64,000 nucleotides of DNA from an uncultured Ruegeria sp. (GCF_947497005.1 NZ_CANMFF010000021.1:1-64000); one strand, 5' to 3'. Numbered from the stretch's first letter, positions 8,210-17,000 are shown. Numbers and translations are program-made. The notes: generated by a model from the letters alone, not told the origin.

Positions 8210-10753
8210 ATGCCTTGGTCGAAGATCGGAGGACCCGCTCACAGTTTGGCCGTTTACGGCGGCAGAATTGCAGCGCTTACGCCGGACAGGCAGGCGGTGT
8301 TCACCCGGAACCCTCGAACCGGCGATTGGTCGCAGATCGGTGGACCGGCCGAGGCGCTCATCGGCGGAGGATGGGATCTCTACGCAAGCTCACCTGGCGG
8401 CGGCGGCGTTTTCCGCTTCAATGGGGTCGGCTGGAGTGCCGTCGGCGGACCGGGCGCCCAATTCACCGGTGTTTGCAACGCGCTCTACGCCTTGTCGCCC
8501 AACCGCGACCGTCTTCTACGCTATGATCGGCTGGCAAACGACTGGACAGTCATCGGCCCGTCCCCTGCTGGAAACATAGTGGAGGGGGGCTCGCGCATTT
8601 GGGCCTCGGCACCGGGTGACGCTGCGATATGGGCTTGGGCGCGGTACGACGGAAGCTGGCGGCGTATCGGCGGTGCCGGTGCAGAGTGGGTCGGGGTGGG
8701 TGCACGGATCTATGGCCTTACGCCGGACCGGCAGGCGGTCTATGAATATGATGAGCGCGCCGACCGTTGGAACAGGGTTGGCGGACCCGCACAAACATTG
8801 ATCGGAGGAGGAAACCGCCTTTGTGCCGTCGAGCCTAGCACGGGCGACATCTGGCGCTATTTCCGCGAAGAATCCCGATGGGAGCGGATCGGTGGTCCCG
8901 GCGCGCAGTTCGTAGCCGCGGACGAATTTGTTTGCGGACTCACACCAGACCGGCAGGAAGTCTGGCTTTTCGAGGATGACCTGGCCGAAACAAGCCGCAT
9001 CCGCGCGTTCATGCTGCGGTGCTACGATCATCCCGATTACGGCCTGAGCGTTCGGCGCGGCTTCCTTGTGAAGCACGCCTCCGGCCGCGTCCTTGCCGAA
9101 CACGCGGCGGACTCCTGTTTTCAACCGCTGAGCGTTCTGAAACTGCTTCCTTATCTGCATGCGCTTATTGATGCCGACCGCGACCCGAACACCTCGATGT
9201 CGACACGCGTTTCATGGTTCGAACCCGCGGGTGCCACAGGCGCTGAGCGGACGGACACTGTCTGCCTTACGGCGGGGCCCGGTACGGTCTCGGGCTCGGC
9301 GCCGCTGACAGATGCATTGCCGACGATGATGTGGGAATCCCACAACCGGTCGCTCGACGCGGTCATGGACCTGTTTGGAACGACGACCATAACACGACGG
9401 GCTCAGCAGGAGCTCGGGTTTTCGCAAACCGAGATGTATCCAGGTTGCCCGACGGCAACCCGGCCCTGGGCGGACAACATCACCACACTTCAGGACATGG
9501 CACGTCTCTATGAGGGGGTGGATGCCATGCACTTTTTTGACTTCGGGATCTCGCGGCGGCTGTTCGAGGGGAACATGATCGTCGCAGACGATTCCGACCC
9601 GACCTATAGCAGCCCCATCACTGGCCGGGACTCTGGACCCGCCAGCGCCTCGAATCTGCTCAGCGTGCTTGAGGAAGAGGCATTGGCTGCTGGAAAGCCC
9701 GGGATTGTTCAGAACTTCATGCAAAGCGTTGTTCTCCGCAGAAAGGGAGGCTCGGGCGGGCCGTCCGGCGATGACGTCGGCTATGCGGACGCTGCCGAGT
9801 TGAGCCTGCCTTTCCGGCGCGGCGGCGGCAGACCTGTAATTGAAAAGTACGTGCTTGGCTGGTTCCTCAATCAGATCCGCGACCCGGAACGCGACATCCC
9901 GCCTGACGCCGACCTCCTGATGCTCGACATTAATGACAACTGGAGTGTCGTTGGTGGTCCCGGCAGCCAATGGGTCGGGATCGGAGCCACGGCGTACGGC
10001 CTGACGCCGGATCGACAGGCGGTGTTCCGTCACGACGGGCCCGCGGGCCAATGGACACAAATCGGTGGTCCGGCTGAGACTTTGATTGACGGCGGCCACG
10101 ATCTGTACGCCATTGAGCCCGGGACCAGCGACATTTGGCACTTTAGCGGGGCACCCATGGCATGGGAGCGGATCGGAGGGCCTGGGGCCGCGTTTGCGGG
10201 CGTCGGAGCGACGGTCTATGGAATATCCCCTTCAGGGAACCGGCTGTTCCGATGGAACGGCATACCGAATGATTGGACACGGGTGAGCGATAACGTTGTT
10301 TCGATAATCGGCGGTGGCGATGAAGCCTATGCCATTGACGGTTCGACCGGCGACATCCTTTCTCATGATGCGAGCGCAAATTCCTGGACGCGGATTGGCG
10401 GGCCGGGCATCGGCTTTGTCGCCGGTCAGGGCGGCCTGCTGTTTGGTATGACAACGGACCGCCAAGAGGTTTGGTCCTACAACGGTACCCCGGAATCGTG
10501 GACGCGAATTGGCAATGCAGCAGACAGCCTCGCAGTGGCCGGTGGCAGGCTCTACGGTCTCACGCCGGGTAAAGGTGCTATCTTCCGCTACGATGGCATG
10601 CCCCTCTCTTGGACGAAGGTTGGAGATGCGGTTGGTAGAATGATCGGCGGAAGCAGATTACTTTACGCACCAAGTTCACCAGTGACAACACGAAGCGCAT
10701 TTGCCCGTGAACTCTACCGCGGGCCGATACAGGAGGCGCTCGCCACCTGGTGA
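8210..10753 (+). CDS. Two tectonin-like seven-repeat beta-propellers flanking a serine beta-lactamase/transpeptidase-type domain
   Basis: The 847-residue protein starts at the ATG at 8210 (AAGGAG seven bases upstream). Residues 3-260 hold seven repeats of about 37 residues, each opening with W-x-x-I/V-G-G-P and containing LYGLTPDR-like strands; residues 578 to the end hold seven more. This is the tectonin/propeller repeat style. Between them, residues about 262-575 look like a penicillin-recognising serine hydrolase: SVLK at 308-311 (SxxK), SHN at 377-379 (SxN) and KGG at 512-514 (KTG-like). No signal peptide or membrane segment is visible at the N-terminus. Tectonins bind glycans or lipopolysaccharide, so recognition of a cell-envelope surface by the propellers with the enzyme acting on a peptide or beta-lactam-like bond is an inference. 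A terminator overlaps the stop. Confidence 0.85.
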   Translation: MPWSKIGGPAHSLAVYGGRIAALTPDRQAVFTRNPRTGDWSQIGGPAEALIGGGWDLYASSPGGGGVFRFNGVGWSAVGGPGAQFTGVCNALYALSPNRDRLLRYDRLANDWTVIGPSPAGNIVEGGSRIWASAPGDAAIWAWARYDGSWRRIGGAGAEWVGVGARIYGLTPDRQAVYEYDERADRWNRVGGPAQTLIGGGNRLCAVEPSTGDIWRYFREESRWERIGGPGAQFVAADEFVCGLTPDRQEVWLFEDDLAETSRIRAFMLRCYDHPDYGLSVRRGFLVKHASGRVLAEHAADSCFQPLSVLKLLPYLHALIDADRDPNTSMSTRVSWFEPAGATGAERTDTVCLTAGPGTVSGSAPLTDALPTMMWESHNRSLDAVMDLFGTTTITRRAQQELGFSQTEMYPGCPTATRPWADNITTLQDMARLYEGVDAMHFFDFGISRRLFEGNMIVADDSDPTYSSPITGRDSGPASASNLLSVLEEEALAAGKPGIVQNFMQSVVLRRKGGSGGPSGDDVGYADAAELSLPFRRGGGRPVIEKYVLGWFLNQIRDPERDIPPDADLLMLDINDNWSVVGGPGSQWVGIGATAYGLTPDRQAVFRHDGPAGQWTQIGGPAETLIDGGHDLYAIEPGTSDIWHFSGAPMAWERIGGPGAAFAGVGATVYGISPSGNRLFRWNGIPNDWTRVSDNVVSIIGGGDEAYAIDGSTGDILSHDASANSWTRIGGPGIGFVAGQGGLLFGMTTDRQEVWSYNGTPESWTRIGNAADSLAVAGGRLYGLTPGKGAIFRYDGMPLSWTKVGDAVGRMIGGSRLLYAPSSPVTTRSAFARELYRGPIQEALATW

Positions 10754-10764
10754 GCGCCTTTTTT
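10735..10764 (+). terminator. Rho-independent terminator overlapping the end of the propeller gene
   Basis: GGCGCTCGCC and GGTGAGCGCC form a ten-pair stem (one G-T pair) with an ACCT loop, followed by six T's. The TGA stop of the propeller gene lies inside the 3' arm, so the next gene is read through weakly or has its own promoter. Confidence 0.9.
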
Positions 10765-10792
10765 GGAGGTTAGTTCAAGAAAGGATATTGCA

Positions 10793-11329
10793 ATGCCAAT
10801 GATTGCTAAAATCCCTGTCCGGGGTTCACGGTACGGCCCCTTCTTGTCAGTCGGCCGTCTTCTTGGTCTCCGATCGAATGGCATGAAAGACTCGTTCAAA
10901 GCGCAGTTCCTCCCACAATGGAAGGATAGCGGCAACGATGTTGACGCCGCATTCAGTAAACGCTTTCTGATGATCGATCTCGGGATGACGGAACTAGCCT
11001 ATGAAGATCTCGATGGCACCGAGCGGGTCGCCAAAGCACTGTCGGCAGCGGCGCAATCTTCCGCCGAAGAATTGCGGGCGATCGCCAATGCCTTTGGGCC
11101 ATCAGGTGATCGGGAGGACCGGGAATCTGCCCTGGAGCGGGCCTCGAAGCTTGGGATAGCCCAAGATGATGACGATCCGGTGGCATTCTGGGGCGTCGTC
11201 CTACTTGTCGGTGCCGCTCTGTTGGTCTCTGCATGCTGCAATGAGACGGATTCCGATTGCGGCAGCAACGGAACGGACACCGACGATGACAAAGGAGGCG
11301 GAGGAACCGGCGGAGATACGGACGGTTGA
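10793..11329 (+). CDS. Small membrane-anchored protein with an acidic Gly-rich C-terminal tail, function unknown
   Basis: I do not recognise this 178-residue protein. The N-terminal 40 residues are basic and glycine-rich, the middle is helical and charged (residues about 60-130), then a hydrophobic segment FWGVVLLVGAALLVSACC (about 137-154) is followed by a low-complexity tail rich in Asp, Thr and Gly (NETDSDCGSN... to GGTGGDTDG). That suggests a C-terminal membrane anchor with an exposed acidic tail. The ATG at 10793 has AAGGA seven bases upstream. It follows the propeller/lactamase gene by 39 bases and overlaps the following acetyltransferase, so the three may work together. Confidence 0.7.
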   Translation: MPMIAKIPVRGSRYGPFLSVGRLLGLRSNGMKDSFKAQFLPQWKDSGNDVDAAFSKRFLMIDLGMTELAYEDLDGTERVAKALSAAAQSSAEELRAIANAFGPSGDREDRESALERASKLGIAQDDDDPVAFWGVVLLVGAALLVSACCNETDSDCGSNGTDTDDDKGGGGTGGDTDG

Positions 11330-11873
11330 TGGCATGCAACGCCAAACTGGTGATGCGGAGTCGCTTGTTCCGGTTTCCCGGCTTGACGCTTCGGCACTGC
11401 ATGCCATGATTCGGCGAAACGAAGATCGTTTGGCGCTTTTCTTCCCCGGTCTTCTGCACGCGGGCGCTTCGCTCGAAAAAACTCGTCGCTACATCGATCA
11501 CCAAGAGGAGATGGAGCGGGCAGGGCGCGGTTTCATGTTCGGCATCCCCGCATCTGACGAGGGGCTTGCGGGCCTAATTTTCCTGAACGCCATCGACCCG
11601 GACGCGCGGGTGGCAGAGGCAGCGGGGGTGGTCGATTTCGCCCACGAAGGCTGCGGTCTGATGAGCGGTGCCATGCGTTTGGTTTTTGATATCGCACGTG
11701 ATCGGCTGGGTCTGGCACGGATTCGCTTTCTGATCGCGCCCAACAACGCCCGGTCAATCGCACTGACCGGAGCTCTGGGGTTTCGGCGCGAACCCCGCAA
11801 GCTGCGCCGGTTTGCAGCCGGAACCAACCGGGAAACGCTGCTGCACCGCTACACATTAGAGCTCTGTCGTTAA
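11286..11873 (+). CDS. GNAT-family N-acetyltransferase
   Basis: The product resembles ribosomal-protein-alanine-type (RimJ/RimL-like) GNAT enzymes, which transfer acetyl from acetyl-CoA to an amine. The central part GLAGLIFLNAIDPDARVAE corresponds to strands 2-4 and the C-terminal IAPNNARSIALTGALGFRR is the characteristic last helix and strand (N-x-x-S-x-x-L-x-x-x-L-G-F). The acceptor is unknown. The ATG at 11286 overlaps the previous gene by 44 bases; an ATG at 11334 just after that gene is an alternative start but has a poorer ribosome binding site. Tight linkage to the membrane protein suggests a shared function. Confidence 0.82.
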   Translation: MTKEAEEPAEIRTVDGMQRQTGDAESLVPVSRLDASALHAMIRRNEDRLALFFPGLLHAGASLEKTRRYIDHQEEMERAGRGFMFGIPASDEGLAGLIFLNAIDPDARVAEAAGVVDFAHEGCGLMSGAMRLVFDIARDRLGLARIRFLIAPNNARSIALTGALGFRREPRKLRRFAAGTNRETLLHRYTLELCR

Positions 11874-11963
11874 GCACGGGACTGTTCCGAAGTTGGGGGA
11901 TCCGCAGCCGTACCGAGGCCTCTCGCACGGGTAAGGCGTCGACCCTGACGACTGAAGGCTGAC

Positions 11964-12157
11964 ATGACTGGAACACTTGGGGCGAAGCTTGGTTGCTTGG
12001 CCCTCATATCAGATACTCATGTGAACCCGGATGAGGATGTGTGCAACTCACCCTTTCCGGTGAATCGGCAGGCCAACCGCCGGTTTCGCCACGTCGTTCG
12101 GGAACTGAACCAGCAACCTGCGGAATTTGTCGTTCACACCGGCGATCTGGTTCATCC
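11964..12157 (+). pseudogene. Metallophosphoesterase fragment broken by an IS6-family remnant
   Basis: The 65-codon remnant carries the first metal-binding motifs of calcineurin-like phosphoesterases, ISDTHVN near residue 16 (D-x-H) and HTGDLVHP near its end (GDxxH). The frame then enters an IS end beginning GGATCTGTCGCAAAG at 12158 and stops at 12209 without the later GNH(E/D) and GHxH motifs. A full family member would be several times longer, so it is non-functional. Confidence 0.8.
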
Positions 12158-12311
12158 GGATCTGTCGCAAAGGTATTGCCAAGTTGTCTGGCGTTTCGAC
12201 GGCGACTAAAGGCATTGAATGAACATTCCATCCAGCATGCCGCGCCTGAAGGGCTTTCGCGACCCTCGTGAAGTCATTGCCTACGCGGTTTGGGCATACC
12301 ATCGGTTTTAA
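12158..12311 (+). mobile_element. Remnant of an IS6-family insertion sequence (left end and transposase start)
   Basis: The end GGATCTGTCGCAAAG resembles the terminal repeat of the IS6-family copies elsewhere in the window. Seventy-nine bases in, an ATG at 12237 opens a 24-codon frame, MPRLKGFRDPREVIAYAVWA then YHRF, the conserved N-terminus of IS6-family transposases, before a TAA at 12309. The rest of the element is lost. Terminal repeat, spacing and orientation all agree, but it belongs to a different subtype from the intact copies. Confidence 0.8.
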
Positions 12312-12352
12312 GCACGTCGTTTGGGGGTGCTTCAAGCTCATTTACAAGACCA

Positions 12353-12976
12353 CTACGCGACCACTGATTTCCTCAGAACCAGAAACGTCATCATACCCAT
12401 CGGCGGAAGAGGTCTTTGCTCATCAACAGCAAGGGCTTCCTCTTGCAGCACCGTTTCGATATTGAAATCAGAATGCCAGCCGATTGTATTTGCAAGTGGG
12501 GCAAAAACGCGTTCCAGAGTTGCGAGCAGCCCGCGCGTTCGTTGGAAGTGGTTGGTAATTACCACTCTGCCGCCCGGTTTACAGACCCTTGCTATTTCCG
12601 CCATCACACTTTCCGGTTCAGGAACAACGGATAACACATGCATCGCTGCAACCGTATCGAAATGGTTATCCGGAAAATCAAGCATGCGAGCGTCCATTTG
12701 CCGTAGCTCCGCAACATGGTTCAGCGATAGATCTTTCACCTTGTCGCGTGCCTTTTGCAGCATGTCTTCGCTGAAGTCGATTCCTGTTACCTGTGTCTCT
12801 GGCCCGTAGTGTTCCAGTGACAACCCGGTTCCCACGCCAACCTCCAGTACCTTACCTGGGTGTCTATTGATATAATCAACCGCGTGCTGCCGGCCGACAT
12901 TAGTAACCGCCCCAAACGTCATGTCATAGACGGGGGCCCAGCGAGCGTAGGAGGTTTGAACGGCTTTGATGTCCAT
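12353..12976 (-). CDS. pmtA: Phosphatidylethanolamine N-methyltransferase (PmtA type)
   Basis: This soluble class I SAM-dependent methyltransferase (207 residues) converts phosphatidylethanolamine to phosphatidylcholine by three successive methylations. The SAM motif I is VLEVGVGTGLS (about 43-53), followed by motif II VTGIDFSEDML and motif III region CKPGGRVVITNHF. The sequence is most like the Rhodobacter-type PmtA. It is the last gene of psd-pssA-pmtA: pssA supplies phosphatidylserine, psd decarboxylates it to phosphatidylethanolamine, and this enzyme methylates it. A gap of nine bases separates it from pssA. Confidence 0.88.
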   Translation of the reverse strand: MDIKAVQTSYARWAPVYDMTFGAVTNVGRQHAVDYINRHPGKVLEVGVGTGLSLEHYGPETQVTGIDFSEDMLQKARDKVKDLSLNHVAELRQMDARMLDFPDNHFDTVAAMHVLSVVPEPESVMAEIARVCKPGGRVVITNHFQRTRGLLATLERVFAPLANTIGWHSDFNIETVLQEEALAVDEQRPLPPMGMMTFLVLRKSVVA

Positions 12977-12985
12977 ATCGAGTCC

Positions 12986-13744
12986 TTAACGGTTAGAAGG
13001 TATTTCCCTGTCGACCCACGCCCAGGCAACCATTCCCACATAACCGACACACAGCGCGATCAGCGTCGCCCATGCAAAGGTCAGCAGTGCGGCCCCCGCA
13101 ACAGCAACACCGATGAGAAAGTACTTCGCGTTCTCGCGGGAGATCCGCGTCGTCTTGAAAGACCAGGTTGGTATCCGGCTGATGAGCAAAAGGCCAATCA
13201 TCAGCATGTAGAGGCAAATCAAAATACTGGGCAGCAATGGGGCATCCGCGAAAGCGAAGGACAGATACATTGGCAACATAACCAGCAGCGCCCCTGCAGG
13301 AGCCGGGACCCCTTCGAAATAGGCATTGTCATGATCGCAGGTCTCGGATTTGCCACCCACGTTAAACCGCGCCAGACGCATGACACAGCACACTGCAAAA
13401 AACAGAACGGCAATCCACGCCGCGCTGCGTATATCCTGCAAGGCCCAGAAATAGAGAACGATCGGTGGCGCGACCCCGAAGTTCAGGAAATCTGCAAGTG
13501 AATCGAGCTCGGCCCCCAGTTTGCTGTCACTGCTGAGAAGGCGGGCAATGCGGCCATCCAGCCCATCCAGCACACAGGCTGCAATAATGAGCTGCACAGC
13601 GAGCACGTAGTTGCCCTGAACGCCAAATCTGATTGCAGACAGGCCCGCGCAAATGGCCGTTATGGTCAGCGCATTTGGCACCAAATGGATCAGCGCAAAC
13701 CCAGTCTCTTCCTGCTTGGATGGTTCTGCCACTGATCCCGCCAC
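12986..13744 (-). CDS. pssA: CDP-diacylglycerol-serine O-phosphatidyltransferase
   Basis: An integral-membrane CDP-alcohol phosphatidyltransferase that makes phosphatidylserine from CDP-diacylglycerol and serine. The family signature is complete: DGRIAR, eight residues, G, then D and D spaced by three (D-G-x2-A-R-x8-G-x3-D-x3-D) near residues 60-82. About seven hydrophobic segments follow. The GTG at 13744 abuts the psd stop directly; a GTG at 13732 with AGGTGG eight bases before it is an alternative start that would remove four residues. It lies in the middle of psd-pssA-pmtA, usually chromosomal housekeeping genes. Confidence 0.93.
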   Translation of the reverse strand: MAGSVAEPSKQEETGFALIHLVPNALTITAICAGLSAIRFGVQGNYVLAVQLIIAACVLDGLDGRIARLLSSDSKLGAELDSLADFLNFGVAPPIVLYFWALQDIRSAAWIAVLFFAVCCVMRLARFNVGGKSETCDHDNAYFEGVPAPAGALLVMLPMYLSFAFADAPLLPSILICLYMLMIGLLLISRIPTWSFKTTRISRENAKYFLIGVAVAGAALLTFAWATLIALCVGYVGMVAWAWVDREIPSNR

Positions 13745-14419
13745 CTACGTTTCTTTGGGTGTATGCAAACTGGCAAGGATGGTTTCGCCAGCAATCATCG
13801 TTTGCCCGACACGTACCTGCGGCTCCACGCCATCTGGAAGGTAGACATCCAGCCGAGACCCGAAACGGATCAATCCAAATCGCTCTCCGGTTTGCAGTGA
13901 ATCTCTCGGTTTCACGAAACAGACAATCCGTCTGGCCACAAGGCCGGCAATCTGGACAACAGCCAGATCCTGACCGTTTGTCATGCAAATACGCAGACTG
14001 TTGCGCTCGTTGTCGGCACTGGCCTTGTCCAGGGATGCGTTGAAAAACTTGCCGGGGCGATAGGCAACGGCGCTTATCTCACCCTCAATGGGAGACCGAT
14101 TAACATGACAGTTGAAGACACTCATGAACACACTGACGCGGGTGAGGGGCGCGTCGGGCATCCCAAGCTCGCTCGGCGGTATCGCCGGTTCGATCAGCGA
14201 AACCACCCCATCCGCGGGGCTGACGATCAGCCCTTCTCCTGTGGGGGATACGCGGTCCGGGTCGCGAAAGAAATAGTAGCACCAGATTGTTAGGCCGACA
14301 CCAATCCAACCCAGAATGTCTGACAACAGAAACAGACCGACGGTTACGGCGGCAAAGATTGCGACAAACCGAATACCTTCCGGGTGCATCGGTTTGATGA
14401 ACGTATCGCGCATGCGCAT
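13745..14419 (-). CDS. psd: Phosphatidylserine decarboxylase proenzyme (short type)
   Basis: The 224-residue proenzyme decarboxylates phosphatidylserine to phosphatidylethanolamine using a pyruvoyl group made by self-cleavage at a Gly-Ser bond, here RFGSRLD near residue 190. The membrane-anchoring N-terminus has two hydrophobic stretches (about 19-48), and FNCHVNRSP (about 103-111) is the conserved His-containing motif. Length matches the short Psd class of alphaproteobacteria. It is first in the psd-pssA-pmtA operon. The start ATG at 14419 has AAGGG ten bases upstream. Confidence 0.93.
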   Translation of the reverse strand: MRMRDTFIKPMHPEGIRFVAIFAAVTVGLFLLSDILGWIGVGLTIWCYYFFRDPDRVSPTGEGLIVSPADGVVSLIEPAIPPSELGMPDAPLTRVSVFMSVFNCHVNRSPIEGEISAVAYRPGKFFNASLDKASADNERNSLRICMTNGQDLAVVQIAGLVARRIVCFVKPRDSLQTGERFGLIRFGSRLDVYLPDGVEPQVRVGQTMIAGETILASLHTPKET

Positions 14420-14535
14420 CGCAAACTTTCCCTTAGGTCAATTGACGGAACTTTCATAAGTGGATTGGTGGGGAACGCAAGTGCGACGGGTGCAGACAGT
14501 TCATTCTTTGAGATATCTGATGCACACCTGCTGAT

Positions 14536-15353
14536 GGTTCTGTTGCGAAGTTTCCTGCAGTTCGGAGAAATGCATCTAACCTGCGGTGTTAAGCAGCCAG
14601 TTCATTGAATTGTTGAAATGGACAGAGTCCAGGTGTGAATTGACCTTTACGGATCATGTGCGCGACTTCGATGCCGGCCAGAGTGGCTGAAGCTGAAGCA
14701 AAGGACTTGAAGCCGAGCATCGGGCGGGTTCGTCTTTTGATGAAATGGTGATCCTGTTCCACAATGTTGTTCAAATATTTCCGCCTGACCATCTCAATTA
14801 GTATCGGGCATCCAAAGCCCTTTAGCATCTTGTTAATGGCCTTGATGCCAGCGGTGTTAGCGCCGCTTTTGTCGATGACAATCTTTCTCGGAAGGCCGTT
14901 GACCTCCAGCATCCGGGCGAAGAACTTTGTGGCAGCGGGTTTGTTTCGACGTTGCGAGAGCATGAAATCAAGCGTCTTGCCATGCTTGTCGACGGCTCGA
15001 TAGAGATAAACCCACGCACCTTTCACCTTGATGTAAGTCTCGTCCATTCTCCAAGAGCGGTCGCAAGATCCTTTGCGGCGACGCGCGTACTCAGCGATCG
15101 CGCCAGAGTATCGAGCAACCCAACGGTTCAGCGTGGTGTGATCGACCGAAACACCTCTCTCTCGCATGATCTCCTCAAGGTCACGGTAGGACACGCCGTA
15201 TCGAACATAGAAGAACACGGCGAACAAGATCACGTCCTTCGGATATTGCGCACCTTTGAAAGAGATCATGAACTGGTTCCCGACTGAATACACCGGCGAT
15301 CATTCACCGTCTGAATTCGAGCGCGTCAATAGTCAAAAGTTTGCAACAGAGCC
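14536..15353 (-). mobile_element. Intact IS6-family insertion sequence, copy A (818 bp)
   Basis: Left end GGTTCTGTTGCGAAGTTT and right end AAAAGTTTGCAACAGAGCC are imperfect terminal inverted repeats enclosing one transposase gene. Flanking octamers (CTGCTGAT and CGACGGCC) do not match, so no target duplication remains. The element is clearly related to, but not identical with, the two copies at 21621 and 59164. Confidence 0.88.
14589..15269 (-). CDS. IS6-family transposase (copy A)
   Basis: A DDE-type transposase of about 226 residues. Catalytic residues lie in WRMDETYIK, VIDKSGAN and VEQDHHF, the normal IS6 arrangement, and the N-terminus FKGAQYPKDVILFAVFFYVR is typical. The frame extends to 15293, but the start at 15269 (MISFKG) matches the other two copies. 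It differs from them at roughly a tenth of positions and appears intact. Confidence 0.92.
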   Translation of the reverse strand: MISFKGAQYPKDVILFAVFFYVRYGVSYRDLEEIMRERGVSVDHTTLNRWVARYSGAIAEYARRRKGSCDRSWRMDETYIKVKGAWVYLYRAVDKHGKTLDFMLSQRRNKPAATKFFARMLEVNGLPRKIVIDKSGANTAGIKAINKMLKGFGCPILIEMVRRKYLNNIVEQDHHFIKRRTRPMLGFKSFASASATLAGIEVAHMIRKGQFTPGLCPFQQFNELAA

Positions 15354-15947
15354 CGACGGCCTGCGTGCGGGCGGCATGCCTGAATAGGCTAAACAATCTG
15401 CTAGAGTTTTGAGGCACAGCTGACCAAAGCCGACTTCCGCTTATGGCACAACGCCGACATAGCCCCAACGTCGGCAATGCAATCAAATCGGATCTTCAGA
15501 GTTTCGCGCCAATGGCAGGTTTGTCCGGAGGTTGTGTGAAAACTTCGACCCACGAGCTCTCTCGTCGCGCTCGTGTTCGGCACCTGTGCAAAAGCTCACT
15601 CAGAAGTGCAAGAGAACGCACATAGAGGCTGTTTTCGACATATTTCGCCGGACAGTCAGAGTTTTCACACAGCTTCTCCGCGTTGTGTGAGTTCGGTTTG
15701 AACAGGATTTTGCGCTCGCGGCGAAGGTCTGCAATGCGGGCTGCGACCGCAGCATCGAAACAACGGGTTGGATGTCGGCTCTGGGCCGTCCTTGGCATCG
15801 ATAGGGTATAGGCAGGTCCCGATGCTGCGCTGCCTCCGAGGTCCGCCGTGAGCCCACAGCCACTCAAGTTGGTCTAGCCCTCACTAGGGCGGTCGAGTGT
15901 AGACAAAGCCATGATATGCTACCCACATTTCATACTGTGGACGTAAC
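15354..15947. other. Non-coding stretch after IS copy A
   Basis: Overlapping minus-strand frames at 15496-15867 and 15600-15863 have no recognisable domain and lack good starts. I see no RNA gene. The last bases contain the presumed promoter of the hydrolase that follows. Confidence 0.4.
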
Positions 15948-16745
15948 ATGCCGTATGCTGATCTGAATGGCGCGCGCATTCACTTCACCGATACAAAAGG
16001 GGCCGGAGAGACCATCGTGTTTTCGCATGGTCTCCTTTTCAGTGGAGCGATGTTCGCGGCGCAAATTGACCATTTCCAAAAACGATATCGTTGTATCGCA
16101 TTCGATCACCGTGGACAGGGGCAAAGCAGTGTAACCGAGTGTGGGTACGATATTGACACCCTAACGGCTGATGCAGTGGCTCTCATCCGACATCTGGGTA
16201 TTGAAGGCTGTCATTTCGTTGGATTGAGCATGGGAGGATTTGTTGGCATTCGATTGGCAGCACAACACCCAGAATTACTCAATACACTGACTCTGCTCGA
16301 GACCTCCGCAGACCCTGAACCACATGAAAATGCTCTGAAATACAGGAAGCTAAATTTCGTGGCCCGCTGGATCGGACTATGGGCTGTAATCGGGCGCGTC
16401 ATGCCAATAATGTTCGGTCAATCTTTTTTGAACGATGCCTCTCGTACAGACGAAAAGAACAGATGGGCGAAGGTAATCATCAACAATCACCGTGTTGGTA
16501 TTACCCGCGCTGTTATGGGGGTAATAGACCGCGAGGGATGCGCGGATCTCTTGAGCAAGATCGAAATTCCCGTTGGCATTGGTGTCGGCGATGAAGACGT
16601 TGCAACTGTTCCGGCGAAATCCCAACGCATACGTGCGGCGATAACGGGCGCAGAACTGCAGATTTTCAAACGTGCGGGTCACTCTTCATCGATAGAGACG
16701 CCAGAGCAGGTGAATGAGCTAATTGAGCGGACGATCCAGCGATAA
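15948..16745 (+). CDS. Alpha/beta-fold hydrolase
   Basis: The 265-residue protein has the classic alpha/beta-hydrolase landmarks: oxyanion HG in FSHGLLFSG (about 24-32), the nucleophile elbow GLSMGG (about 92-97), the acid in GVGDEDV (about 212) and the catalytic His in RAGHSSSIE (about 244). It falls in the group containing 3-oxoadipate enol-lactonases and non-haem peroxidases, but it is not part of a pathway operon, so its substrate is unknown. The authentic pcaD lies at 56083-56871. No clear ribosome binding site. Confidence 0.8.
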   Translation: MPYADLNGARIHFTDTKGAGETIVFSHGLLFSGAMFAAQIDHFQKRYRCIAFDHRGQGQSSVTECGYDIDTLTADAVALIRHLGIEGCHFVGLSMGGFVGIRLAAQHPELLNTLTLLETSADPEPHENALKYRKLNFVARWIGLWAVIGRVMPIMFGQSFLNDASRTDEKNRWAKVIINNHRVGITRAVMGVIDREGCADLLSKIEIPVGIGVGDEDVATVPAKSQRIRAAITGAELQIFKRAGHSSSIETPEQVNELIERTIQR

Positions 16746-17000
16746 TTTTTGTTAGTCGCCGAATTGAGCAACCACGCTGATCGAGTATTAACATCTGCTT
16801 TGTCCGCAATCTGTGAGTTTGACCATCTCAAAACAACCACCGCGTTATCAAAGCACTAATGTAGGCAGTCGAGTTTGACGCGATTGCAACTTCTGAAGAT
16901 CAGGTGCGAGCTCGACATGCGCTTGACCATTCCGTTGCATATGTTCTGCCATCAAGACTCCCTGACTTCTGCTGTTAACAAACAAAGCCTATGCTAAACG

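Noticed and set aside
15496..15867. 123-codon minus-strand frame after IS copy A
   Set aside because: No recognisable domain, no good start, overlapping alternative frames; probably spurious.
15948..16745. Second pcaD
   Set aside because: It is an alpha/beta hydrolase of the same broad group but lies outside the island with no pathway neighbours; the pcaD in the operon is the clear one.
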